Source of the DNA: Pseudomonas viridiflava
GTDB lineage: Bacteria; Pseudomonadota; Gammaproteobacteria; Pseudomonadales; Pseudomonadaceae
Length of the DNA: 64,000 nucleotides
NCBI RefSeq assembly: GCF_900590885.1
Contig: NZ_UUON01000050.1
Location: 310,001-374,000 of the forward strand
Reading direction: 5' to 3'
Below the pieces are notes generated by a model, which did not search any database, was not told where the DNA came from, and saw nothing but the letters and a program-made list of their open reading frames with translations. Shown piece after piece: positions 1 to 7,958 of the stretch; the first letter of the stretch is position 1, and the number at the start of each line of letters is the position of its first letter. Position numbers and translations under genes: made by a program.

Positions 1-1
1 C

Positions 2-442
2 AAACCCGAGGCCGCCGCTGAGGCGGACGCGGACACCGCCGCCATCGAGCTGCACTTCCACGCGATTGCCGGGCTGAACCCGGGCGCCAACGGCCAGGCC
101 GCGCCGGTGCGGGTGCGCATCTTCGAACTGAAAAACGCCGCCACCTTCGGCCGCTCCGACTACTTCGCCCTGGCTGACCGCGCGCAATCCACCCTCGGCC
201 TGGACCTGCTGGACCAGGACGAAGTGATGGTGCAGCCCGGGCAGCAACTGAGCATCCAGCGCGACCTCGACCCGTCCACGCGCCAGATCGGCCTGCTGGT
301 GGGTTACCGCGAGCTGGACCGCGCGCAATGGCGCACGGTAATCAGCGTGCCGGCGCGCCAATACACCGAATACCAGATCAGCCTCGATGTGCGTGCCGTG
401 CGCGCCGACGTCGTGGTTCCCCCATCCAGCCCTGCCCAATAA
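2..442 (+). CDS. tssJ: T6SS outer-membrane lipoprotein TssJ (5' end missing)
   Basis: This is the C-terminal part of TssJ, the outer-membrane lipoprotein that anchors the TssJLM membrane complex of a type VI secretion system. The reading frame is open from the window edge, so the start, signal peptide and lipobox cysteine lie outside. What remains is about 146 residues of a beta-sandwich-like domain, with the family-typical VRVRIFELK strand, a DYFALADRA segment and an LDQDEVMVQPGQ segment. TssK follows 18 bp later, which is the conserved tssJ-tssK order. Identity rests on this order and on the sequence pattern. Confidence 0.9.
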   Translation, partial: KPEAAAEADADTAAIELHFHAIAGLNPGANGQAAPVRVRIFELKNAATFGRSDYFALADRAQSTLGLDLLDQDEVMVQPGQQLSIQRDLDPSTRQIGLLVGYRELDRAQWRTVISVPARQYTEYQISLDVRAVRADVVVPPSSPAQ

Positions 443-460
443 GAAGCAATCGGAGCCCCC

Positions 461-1795
461 ATGTCCTGGAACAATCGCGTGGTCTGGTCGGAAGGCATGT
501 TCATTGGAACGCAGCACTTCCAGCAGCATGACCGTTACCTGGAAAACCTGATCGACGCCCGCAGCCGCCCATTGTCCGCCGGCAGCTGGGGTTTCTCCGA
601 GTTGCTGATCGACCAGGGCCTGCTGACCCAGGGCAAGCTGGCGATCGTGTCGGCGCGCGGCCTGTTGCCCGACGGTACGCCGTTCAATATCCCCCAGGAT
701 GATCTGGCGCCGAGCCCGCTGAACATCGACGACAGCCTGCGCGACGGCCTGGTCTACCTGGCTTTGCCGCTCAAACGCGCCGGCGCCCGCGACACCGTGG
801 ACGCCGGCGAAGCCCTGGAAGCCGCGCGTTACGTGAGCCAGGTGCGCGAAGTGCGCGACGACAACGCGCCGTTCGAAAACCGCGCGCCGGTGGCCGTGGG
901 CTCGCGCGCCCTGCGCCTGCTGACCGCCCAGGATGGCATCAGCGATTACGCCGCCATCGGCCTGGTGCGCATCAAGGAAAAACGCGCCGACCGCGCATTG
1001 GTGCTGGATGACAGCTACATCCCGCCCGTGCTGGACGTGGCCGCGAGCAAGCCGCTCACCGCATTCCGTAGCGAACTGCTGGGCCTGCTGCACCAGCGCG
1101 GCGAAGCCCTGGCCGGCCGCGTGGTTGCCTCGGGCGCCGGTGGCGCGTCGGAAATCGCCGACTTCATGCTGCTGCAACTGGTCAACCGCGCGCAGCCATT
1201 GATCCAGCATTTGAGCCAGTTGAGCCCGCTGCATCCGGAGCGCCTATTCAGCGAACTGGTCAGCCTGGCCGGTGAGTTCTCGACCTTTTCCACCGCAGGC
1301 CGGCGACCCCAGGAATACCCGCAATACCAGCACGACGACCTGGCCCTGAGCTTCGCTCCGGTGATGGCGGCGTTGCGTGAAGCGCTGTCGATGCTGATCG
1401 ACAGCAAGGCCACGCCGATCCCGATTGTCGAGAAGGCCTACGGCATCCACGTGGCCATGCTCGCCGACAAAACCCTGCTCGACAGCGCCAGCTTCATCCT
1501 GGTGGTGCGCGCCGATGTACCCGGCGAAACCCTGCGCTCGCGCTTCGGCCAGCAGAGCAAGGTCGGCTCGGTGGAGCACATCCGCGACATGGTCAACCTG
1601 CAACTGCCGGGCATCGGCCTGCTGCCGTTGCCGGTGGCGCCGCGCCAGATCCCCTACCACGCAGGCTCCACCTATTACGAGTTGGACCGTGGCAGCGAGC
1701 ACTGGCAGCAGTTGAACAACTCCGGCGGTTTTGCCTTCCATATCGCCGGGCAGTTCCCGGGCTTGAACCTGGCCTTCTGGGCGATCCGAGGATAA
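461..1795 (+). CDS. tssK: T6SS baseplate subunit TssK
   Basis: TssK is the trimeric baseplate protein that connects the T6SS baseplate to the TssJLM membrane complex. The 444-residue length is normal for the family. It opens with the characteristic N-terminal segment NRVVWSEGMFIGTQHFQQHD, which TssK proteins use for baseplate docking. The ATG is preceded by a GGAG ribosome binding site. It sits between tssJ and tssL with short gaps, so it is part of the same transcript. It is cytoplasmic, with no signal peptide or membrane segment. Confidence 0.96.
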   Translation: MSWNNRVVWSEGMFIGTQHFQQHDRYLENLIDARSRPLSAGSWGFSELLIDQGLLTQGKLAIVSARGLLPDGTPFNIPQDDLAPSPLNIDDSLRDGLVYLALPLKRAGARDTVDAGEALEAARYVSQVREVRDDNAPFENRAPVAVGSRALRLLTAQDGISDYAAIGLVRIKEKRADRALVLDDSYIPPVLDVAASKPLTAFRSELLGLLHQRGEALAGRVVASGAGGASEIADFMLLQLVNRAQPLIQHLSQLSPLHPERLFSELVSLAGEFSTFSTAGRRPQEYPQYQHDDLALSFAPVMAALREALSMLIDSKATPIPIVEKAYGIHVAMLADKTLLDSASFILVVRADVPGETLRSRFGQQSKVGSVEHIRDMVNLQLPGIGLLPLPVAPRQIPYHAGSTYYELDRGSEHWQQLNNSGGFAFHIAGQFPGLNLAFWAIRG

Positions 1796-1801
1796 ACCGC
1801 G

Positions 1802-3091
1802 ATGCATCCCAATGATGATGACCGCACCCAGTTCATGCCGCGCCCGGGTGGCCGCGCGCCGGAGCCTGCACGCGTAGAACCGTCGCCTCTGGCGATGCCG
1901 GCAGCGCCGATGCTCACCGGTAAAAGCCAGGGCCTCAACCCGCTGGAAAGCGCCGCCGGCCCGCTGTTGGCCTTGCTGACGCGGCTGCGCAACACCATCG
2001 CCCACCCGGCGCCGGCGAGCCTGCGCGCGCAATTGCTGGCTTACCTGCGCCAGTTCGAAGAGCGCGCCGAAGCCGCCGGTGTGGCACGCAACGAAGTGCT
2101 GCTGGCGCGTTATGCGCTGTGCACCGCGCTGGATGAAGCGGTGCTCAGCACGCCGTGGGGCAGCACCAGTGATTGGGGTAAGCAGAGCCTGTTGATCACC
2201 GTGCACAACGAAGCCTGGGGCGGCGAAAAAGTCTTCCAGCTGCTCGACCATTGTCTGCAAAGCCCGCGCGAGCGCCTGTACCTGCTGGAGCTGTTGTACC
2301 TGTGCATGTGCCTGGGTTTCGAAGGCCGCTACCGCGTGATGAACGACGGTCGCAGCCAGTTGGAAGCCTTGCGCGAACGCACGGCCGCGGCGATTCGCAG
2401 CGCCCGTGGCGAGCACGAGCGTGAGCTGTCGCCGCATTGGCGCGGCGTGACCGTGGCCCGTGATCGTCTGGCGCAGTTCATGCCGCCGTGGATCGCCGTC
2501 GCCATTGGCGTGGCGCTGCTGCTGGCGTTGCTGTTCACCTTGCGCCTGCTGCTGGCGTCGCAGGCAGAGCCGGTGTTCAAGAATATTCATGCCCTGGGCG
2601 AGATCCCGGTGCAGGCCATCGACCGGCCGGTGGCGCAGCCCAAGGTCATCGAACGGCCGCGCCTGGCCGGCTTCCTCGCCGAAGACATCAAGGCCGGCCG
2701 CGTGGCGGTGGAAGATAAAGTCGACCGTTCGGTGGTCACCATTCGTGGCGATGAGCTGTTCGCGTCGGCCAGCTCCAGCATCGTCGACGACTACCAGCCG
2801 CTGATGCTGCGCATCGCCGACGCGATCCGCAAAGTGAAGGGCCAGGTGCGCGTTACCGGGCACAGCGACAATCGCCCGATTGCCACGCTGCGCTTCCCGT
2901 CGAACTGGGCCTTGTCCGAGGCGCGCGCCAAGTCGGTGCTGGAGATTCTGGCAGCCAAGACCGGCCAGGGCGAGCGCTTCAGCGCCGAAGGCAGAAGCGA
3001 CACCGAGCCGCTGGCCACCAACAGCACAGCCGAAGGCCGCGCCCGCAATCGTCGGGTTGAAATCACCGTATTGGCGGAGGGCGTCGAGTGA
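1802..3091 (+). CDS. tssL: T6SS inner-membrane protein TssL with OmpA-like domain
   Basis: This is TssL (DotU/IcmH family), an inner-membrane component of the T6SS membrane complex. A proline-rich N-terminus is followed by the cytoplasmic DotU domain (about residues 40-215), one membrane helix near residues 226-250, and a periplasmic OmpA-like domain (about 300-429) that includes VTGHSDNRPI and NRRVEITV. That last domain marks a specialised TssL that can bind peptidoglycan itself, so no separate TagL-type protein is needed. The stop codon overlaps the GTG start of tssM by two bases, suggesting coupled translation. Confidence 0.95.
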   Translation: MHPNDDDRTQFMPRPGGRAPEPARVEPSPLAMPAAPMLTGKSQGLNPLESAAGPLLALLTRLRNTIAHPAPASLRAQLLAYLRQFEERAEAAGVARNEVLLARYALCTALDEAVLSTPWGSTSDWGKQSLLITVHNEAWGGEKVFQLLDHCLQSPRERLYLLELLYLCMCLGFEGRYRVMNDGRSQLEALRERTAAAIRSARGEHERELSPHWRGVTVARDRLAQFMPPWIAVAIGVALLLALLFTLRLLLASQAEPVFKNIHALGEIPVQAIDRPVAQPKVIERPRLAGFLAEDIKAGRVAVEDKVDRSVVTIRGDELFASASSSIVDDYQPLMLRIADAIRKVKGQVRVTGHSDNRPIATLRFPSNWALSEARAKSVLEILAAKTGQGERFSAEGRSDTEPLATNSTAEGRARNRRVEITVLAEGVE

Positions 3092-6000
3092 AGGCGTTTT
3101 TCAGTTTCATGATTCGCTGGGTGATCCCCGTGCTGGGTTTGATCGCCCTGAGCCTGATCATCTGGTTTGTCGGGCCGTTGCTCGACGTATTGATGCCGCA
3201 AGGGCGCCGTTGGGCGCTGATCATTCTGGTGTTTGCGGTGTGGATCGCCTACCGCGTGTTCCGCATCATCCAGGCACGTCGCCAGGCCGCTGAAGTGATG
3301 CGCAGCCTCGCCGCGCAAACCCCGGCCGACCCCAACAGCACCGCCACTGCCGAAGAGCTCTCGACCTTGCGCCAGCGCATGGACGAAGCCCTGGCCTTGC
3401 TGAAAAAGGCCAAGCTCGGCGGTGACGAGCGCCGCAACCTCTACGAGTTGCCGTGGTACGTGATTATCGGCCCGCCGGGTTCGGGCAAGACCACCGCGCT
3501 GGTCAATTCCGGGCTGCATTTTCCGCTGGCGGCGCAGCTGGGCGCCGGCGCGGTGCGTGGCGTCGGTGGCACGCGTAACTGTGACTGGTGGTTTACCGAT
3601 CAGGCCGTGTTGCTCGACACCGCTGGCCGATACACCACCCAGGACAGCAACTCCACGGTGGATAAAGCCGCGTGGCTGGGCTTCCTCGACCTGCTGAAAA
3701 AGCAGCGCTCGCGCCGCCCCATCGATGGCGCGTTTATCGCCATCAGCCTGTCGGATTTGCTGCTCGGCACCGACGCCGAACGCGCCGCCCATGCCGCCGC
3801 GATCCGCCTGCGCATCCAGGAGCTGTACACCCAATTGGGCGTGCGTTTCCCTATCTACCTGATGCTCACCAAGCTCGACCTGGTGCCGGGTTTCATGGAG
3901 TACTTCGACAATCTGAGCAAGGAAGAGCGCGCCCAGGTGTGGGGCATGACCTTTGCCCTGGACGACGGCAAACACAGCGACAGCCCGCTGGCCCACCTGC
4001 AAAGCGAATTCGCCGGCCTGGAACAGCGCCTCAACGAGCGCCTGGTGGAACGCCTGCAACAGGAACGCGACCCGGCGCGCCGCGACCTGATCTACGGCTT
4101 CCCGCAGCAGTTCGGCGCGCTGAAGGATTGCCTGCAAAACTTCCTCGAAGGCGTGTTCAAACCGAATGCCTTTGAAGAGCGCGTGCTGCTGCGCGGGGTG
4201 TATTTCACCAGCGGCACCCAGGAAGGCAGCCCGATTGATCGCCTGATCGGCGCCATGGCCCAGAGCATGAACCTGGACCGCCAGCACCTGGCGCGCCAGA
4301 GCGGCACCGGGCGCAGTTACTTCATTGAAAAGTTGTTCACCGCCGTGGCGTTTGCCGAGCGTGGGCTGGTGGGTGTGAACCCGAAGGTCGAGCGCCGCCG
4401 CAAGTGGGTCGCGCGTGGTGTGCTCGCGGCCACCGTGGCCTTGGTGGTTGTCGTCAGTGGCTTGTGGTGGGTGAGTTACCGCGCCAACCAGGCGTATATC
4501 GCCCAGGTCGATGAAAAGGTTGCACCCCTGGGCCAAACCGTGCAGAACCTGAGCCCGGCGCAGCGTGAAGTGCTGGCGGTGTTGCCGCTGCTCAACGCGG
4601 TGAAGAACCTGGCGGGCGACTCGCCGAGCTGGTCCGAGGGCCTGGGGCTGTACCAGGGCGATATGCTCGAAGCCGAATCCGCCAGTGTCTATCGCAAGCT
4701 GTTGATTGCCGTGTTCGCGCCACGCCTGGTGACGCGTATCGAAGAGCAGTTGCACGGCGGCGGTACTTCCGACTTCCTCTACGAAGGCCTCAAGGCCTAC
4801 CTGATGCTCGCCGACAGTGAGCATTACGACCCGGACTTCATCAAGGCCTGGATCGCCCTCGACTGGGACCGCAACCTGCCACGCGATTTGCCGGCCGACC
4901 AGCGCCAGGCGTTGACCGGGCACTTGCAGGCGTTGTTTGACCGCCACCCGCCGAACGCGCGCCTCGACCCACGCCTGATCGACGACCTGCGTCGCCAGCT
5001 GCAACAACTGCCGGTGGCCCAGCGCGTGTATGACCGAGTCAAACGCCAGAAGCTACCAGAGGGCGTTTCGGACTTTCGCATCAACGAAGCCGCCGGCCGT
5101 GACGCCGCGCTGGTGTTCAGCCGCAAAAGTGGCAAGCCGCTGGGCGAGCCGTTGAGTGGCTTCTTCACCGCCAAGGGCTATCGCCAGGCATTCCTGCTGA
5201 GCAGCCTGAACCAGACCGGCACCCTTGCCGAAGAGCAATGGGTGTTGGGTCGCGAACAAGCTGACCAACAGAACGTGGTGAGCCTGGCCGCCGATGTGCG
5301 CCGCCTGTATTTCCAGGATTATCAGCGCCAGTGGGATGCGCTGCTGGCGGATATCGACTTTGTGCCGATCACCAGCGTGGCCCAGGCGGCCGATGTGCTG
5401 CGGGTGATTTCCGGGCCGACCTCGCCGCTGAAAAAACTGCTGGTGGCGGTGGCCAAGGAAACCGACCTGCAAGCCGAAGAACGCCAACTGGCCGCCAAGG
5501 GCGTACCGGTGGAAGGCGGCGTCGACAAGCTCAAGGAGCGCCTCGGCAGCCTGCTTGGCCAGGAGCAACCGACCGCCAACGCACCCCAGGCGGCGGACGA
5601 TCCGGTGACCGCGCACTTTGCCGAACTCAACAGCATCGTCAGCAAGAATGAAGGCGAACCGGCGGCCATCGACGGCCTGCTGGCGGACATGAATGCGCTG
5701 TATGTGCAGGTCAGCGCCATGGTCGGCGCCAGTGGCGACGCATTGCTCGGCGAGGCCAAGAACCAGGCGGCGGCTGCGGCCACGCGGGTCAGCCTGAATG
5801 CCGAGCGCCAGCCGCCGCTGGTGCAGGGCATGGTCAAGTCGGTGGTCAACTCCACCACCAACAGCATGATGGGCGGCGTGCGTAACCAGCTGAACGCGGC
5901 GTGGGTCAGCGAAGTGGTGAATGTGTATCGCCAGTCGTTGGCGGGGCGTTATCCGATGTCGCCGGGCAGCTCCCGGGACGCGACCCTGGATGACTTCGGC

Positions 6001-6588
6001 CAGTTCTTCGGTGTGGGCGGGGTGATGGACAACTACTTCCGCAAATACCTGCAGCCCTACGTGGACACTTCCACGCAGACCTGGCGCTGGCAGCCGGGCG
6101 CGGCGCAGAAGCTCGGGATTGCGCCGGGCGTGCTGCAAACTTTCCAGCGCGCGGCGACGATCCGCGATGCGTTCTTCCGCTCCGGTGGCACCCAGCCCAT
6201 CGTGCGTTTTGAACTCAAACCGGTATCGATGGACCCGACCATCACCCAGTTCCTGCTCGACCTCGACGGCCAGCAACTGAGCTACGACCACGGCCCGAGC
6301 CGCCCGGTGGCGATGCAATGGCCGAACCCCGGCAGCATTGGCGTGGTGCGCATCTCGATCATGCCGCCGTCTGCCAGTGGCCGTTCCGGCGTGACCCTGG
6401 ACGGCCCATGGGCCTGGTTCCGCCTGCTGGAGCAATCGGACCTCAGCGCCGGCAACTCGCCGGACCGCTTCAACCTGCGCCTGCGGGTCGACGGCGCGAG
6501 CATTGCCTACGAGCTGCGCGCCAACAGCGCTTTCAACCCGTTCAAGAGCCGTGTGCTCAATGGCTTCAGCCTGCCGGAGCGGCTATGA
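3088..6588 (+). CDS. tssM: T6SS inner-membrane channel protein TssM (IcmF)
   Basis: TssM/IcmF spans the inner membrane and forms the periplasmic pillar of the TssJLM complex. The 1166-residue length is typical. Two membrane helices lie in the first 60 residues and a third near residues 440-463. Between them is the cytoplasmic NTPase-like domain with a Walker A motif, GPPGSGKTT, at about residue 128. The long C-terminal part is periplasmic. The start is a GTG overlapping the tssL stop. The stop overlaps the ATG of tagF, so the whole block is translationally coupled. Confidence 0.96.
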   Translation: MKAFFSFMIRWVIPVLGLIALSLIIWFVGPLLDVLMPQGRRWALIILVFAVWIAYRVFRIIQARRQAAEVMRSLAAQTPADPNSTATAEELSTLRQRMDEALALLKKAKLGGDERRNLYELPWYVIIGPPGSGKTTALVNSGLHFPLAAQLGAGAVRGVGGTRNCDWWFTDQAVLLDTAGRYTTQDSNSTVDKAAWLGFLDLLKKQRSRRPIDGAFIAISLSDLLLGTDAERAAHAAAIRLRIQELYTQLGVRFPIYLMLTKLDLVPGFMEYFDNLSKEERAQVWGMTFALDDGKHSDSPLAHLQSEFAGLEQRLNERLVERLQQERDPARRDLIYGFPQQFGALKDCLQNFLEGVFKPNAFEERVLLRGVYFTSGTQEGSPIDRLIGAMAQSMNLDRQHLARQSGTGRSYFIEKLFTAVAFAERGLVGVNPKVERRRKWVARGVLAATVALVVVVSGLWWVSYRANQAYIAQVDEKVAPLGQTVQNLSPAQREVLAVLPLLNAVKNLAGDSPSWSEGLGLYQGDMLEAESASVYRKLLIAVFAPRLVTRIEEQLHGGGTSDFLYEGLKAYLMLADSEHYDPDFIKAWIALDWDRNLPRDLPADQRQALTGHLQALFDRHPPNARLDPRLIDDLRRQLQQLPVAQRVYDRVKRQKLPEGVSDFRINEAAGRDAALVFSRKSGKPLGEPLSGFFTAKGYRQAFLLSSLNQTGTLAEEQWVLGREQADQQNVVSLAADVRRLYFQDYQRQWDALLADIDFVPITSVAQAADVLRVISGPTSPLKKLLVAVAKETDLQAEERQLAAKGVPVEGGVDKLKERLGSLLGQEQPTANAPQAADDPVTAHFAELNSIVSKNEGEPAAIDGLLADMNALYVQVSAMVGASGDALLGEAKNQAAAAATRVSLNAERQPPLVQGMVKSVVNSTTNSMMGGVRNQLNAAWVSEVVNVYRQSLAGRYPMSPGSSRDATLDDFGQFFGVGGVMDNYFRKYLQPYVDTSTQTWRWQPGAAQKLGIAPGVLQTFQRAATIRDAFFRSGGTQPIVRFELKPVSMDPTITQFLLDLDGQQLSYDHGPSRPVAMQWPNPGSIGVVRISIMPPSASGRSGVTLDGPWAWFRLLEQSDLSAGNSPDRFNLRLRVDGASIAYELRANSAFNPFKSRVLNGFSLPERL

Positions 6589-7238
6589 CGACGTTGGGTT
6601 TCTACGGCAAGTTGGCCAGCCGCGGTGACTTTGTCAGCCGCGCCTTGCCCCAGAGTTTTATCGGCCCGTGGGACAGCTGGTTGGCGGCGGGTTTGCTCGC
6701 CAGCCAGAACAGCCTCGGCGGCGATTGGCTCAACGTGTACCTGGTCAGCCCGTTGTGGCGTTTTGTACTGGCGCCGGGTGTGTGCGGGCCGGACGCGGCG
6801 GCGGGCGTGGTGATGCCGAGCATCGACCGCGTGGGGCGCTATTTCCCGCTGGCGGTGGTGACGTTGCTCGATCACGACACCAACCCCGCGTCCCTGGTGG
6901 GCGGCTCGGACACCTGGTTCGAACAGGCCGAAGAGCTGTTGCTGAGCACCCTGGATGCCGGTGCCACCTTTGAAAATTTCAACGACGGCCTCGACACCCT
7001 CGGCTTCCCGGCCAGCGAGCCGCGCGCCGTGGACAGCCGTTTTGCCGGCCTGCAACGCGTGGCCGCCACCGTACCCCATCAGCGCATGACCGCCCTCGCC
7101 GAACAGGCCTGCGACGGTGCCAGCCTGTGGTGGGGCCGTGGCTCGCAGACGATTTCCCCCGGTTTATTGCGGTGCCAGGGCCTGCCTGCCACCGGCGATT
7201 TTGCGCAGTTTTTGCTCGGACAAGAAGGTGTGGTGTAG
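6585..7238 (+). CDS. tagF: T6SS post-translational repressor TagF
   Basis: TagF (DUF2094 family) represses H1-type T6SS assembly after translation and independently of the kinase/phosphatase pair in P. aeruginosa. The chosen ATG overlaps the tssM stop (ATGA) and yields 217 residues starting MTTLGFYGKLASRGDF, the usual N-terminus of the family. The open frame extends further upstream but only inside tssM. Other residues typical of the family include PSIDRVGRYFPL. In some bacteria TagF is fused to the PppA phosphatase; here the two are separate genes with no gap. Confidence 0.92.
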   Translation: MTTLGFYGKLASRGDFVSRALPQSFIGPWDSWLAAGLLASQNSLGGDWLNVYLVSPLWRFVLAPGVCGPDAAAGVVMPSIDRVGRYFPLAVVTLLDHDTNPASLVGGSDTWFEQAEELLLSTLDAGATFENFNDGLDTLGFPASEPRAVDSRFAGLQRVAATVPHQRMTALAEQACDGASLWWGRGSQTISPGLLRCQGLPATGDFAQFLLGQEGVV

Positions 7239-7958
7239 ATGGGGTCGACGTATAAATCCGCGAGCAAAAGCCATGTGGGCATGGTGCGCCAGGTCAATGA
7301 AGACGCGTGCCTGGACCTGCCGGAAAACCGCCTGTGGGTGGTTGCCGATGGCATGGGCGGGCACGCGGCCGGCGATTATGTGAGCAGCCTGATCGTCGAC
7401 AGCCTGCGCAGCGTGCCGGCGGGGCGTTCGCTGGACGAATACACCGCAGCCCTGCGCACCGACCTGGTCCGTATCAACGCCGCCGTGCGTGAAGAAACCG
7501 CCAACCGTGGCGTGACCATGATGGGCAGCACCGTGGTCGTCCTGGCGGCGCGCGGCCTGCGCGGCGTGTGCCTGTGGGCCGGCGACAGCCGCCTGTACCG
7601 CCTGCGTGACGGCGTGCTCGACGGCATCTCCCGCGACCACAGCTACGTGCAAGACCTGCAAGACAGCGGCCTGCTCAGCGAGGCCGATGCGCGTGTGCAC
7701 CCGCGCGCCAATATCGTCACCCGCGCAATTGGCGTGGAGGCCCAGCTGGAGCTGGCGGTGGTCGACCTGCTGATCGCCCCCGGCGACAGCTACCTGCTGT
7801 GCAGCGACGGCCTCAACAAAACCGTCGAAGACCATGAAATCCGCGAAGTGCTCAGCCATGACGCGCCGGATGAAATCGTGCGCAGCCTGGTGCACCTGGG
7901 GCTCAATCGCGGCGCGCCCGACAACATCACCGCCATCGTCGTGAAGGTATCGGCATGA
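7239..7958 (+). CDS. pppA: T6SS protein phosphatase PppA (PP2C type)
   Basis: PppA is a PP2C-family serine/threonine phosphatase that reverses PpkA-dependent phosphorylation of the FHA scaffold and so switches secretion off. The 239 residues contain the metal-binding PP2C motifs VADGMGGHAAGD, CLWAGDSRLYRLRDG, CSDGLNK and RGAPDNITAIVV. The start follows the tagF stop directly, and the stop overlaps the ppkA ATG, so phosphatase and kinase are translated as a coupled pair. It is cytoplasmic. The FHA protein itself is not in the window; it is expected just upstream. Confidence 0.95.
   Translation: MGSTYKSASKSHVGMVRQVNEDACLDLPENRLWVVADGMGGHAAGDYVSSLIVDSLRSVPAGRSLDEYTAALRTDLVRINAAVREETANRGVTMMGSTVVVLAARGLRGVCLWAGDSRLYRLRDGVLDGISRDHSYVQDLQDSGLLSEADARVHPRANIVTRAIGVEAQLELAVVDLLIAPGDSYLLCSDGLNKTVEDHEIREVLSHDAPDEIVRSLVHLGLNRGAPDNITAIVVKVSA

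Noticed and set aside
2791..5007. A 738-codon open frame antisense to tssL-tssM
   Set aside because: It crosses two well-supported genes on the other strand and has antisense-like composition.
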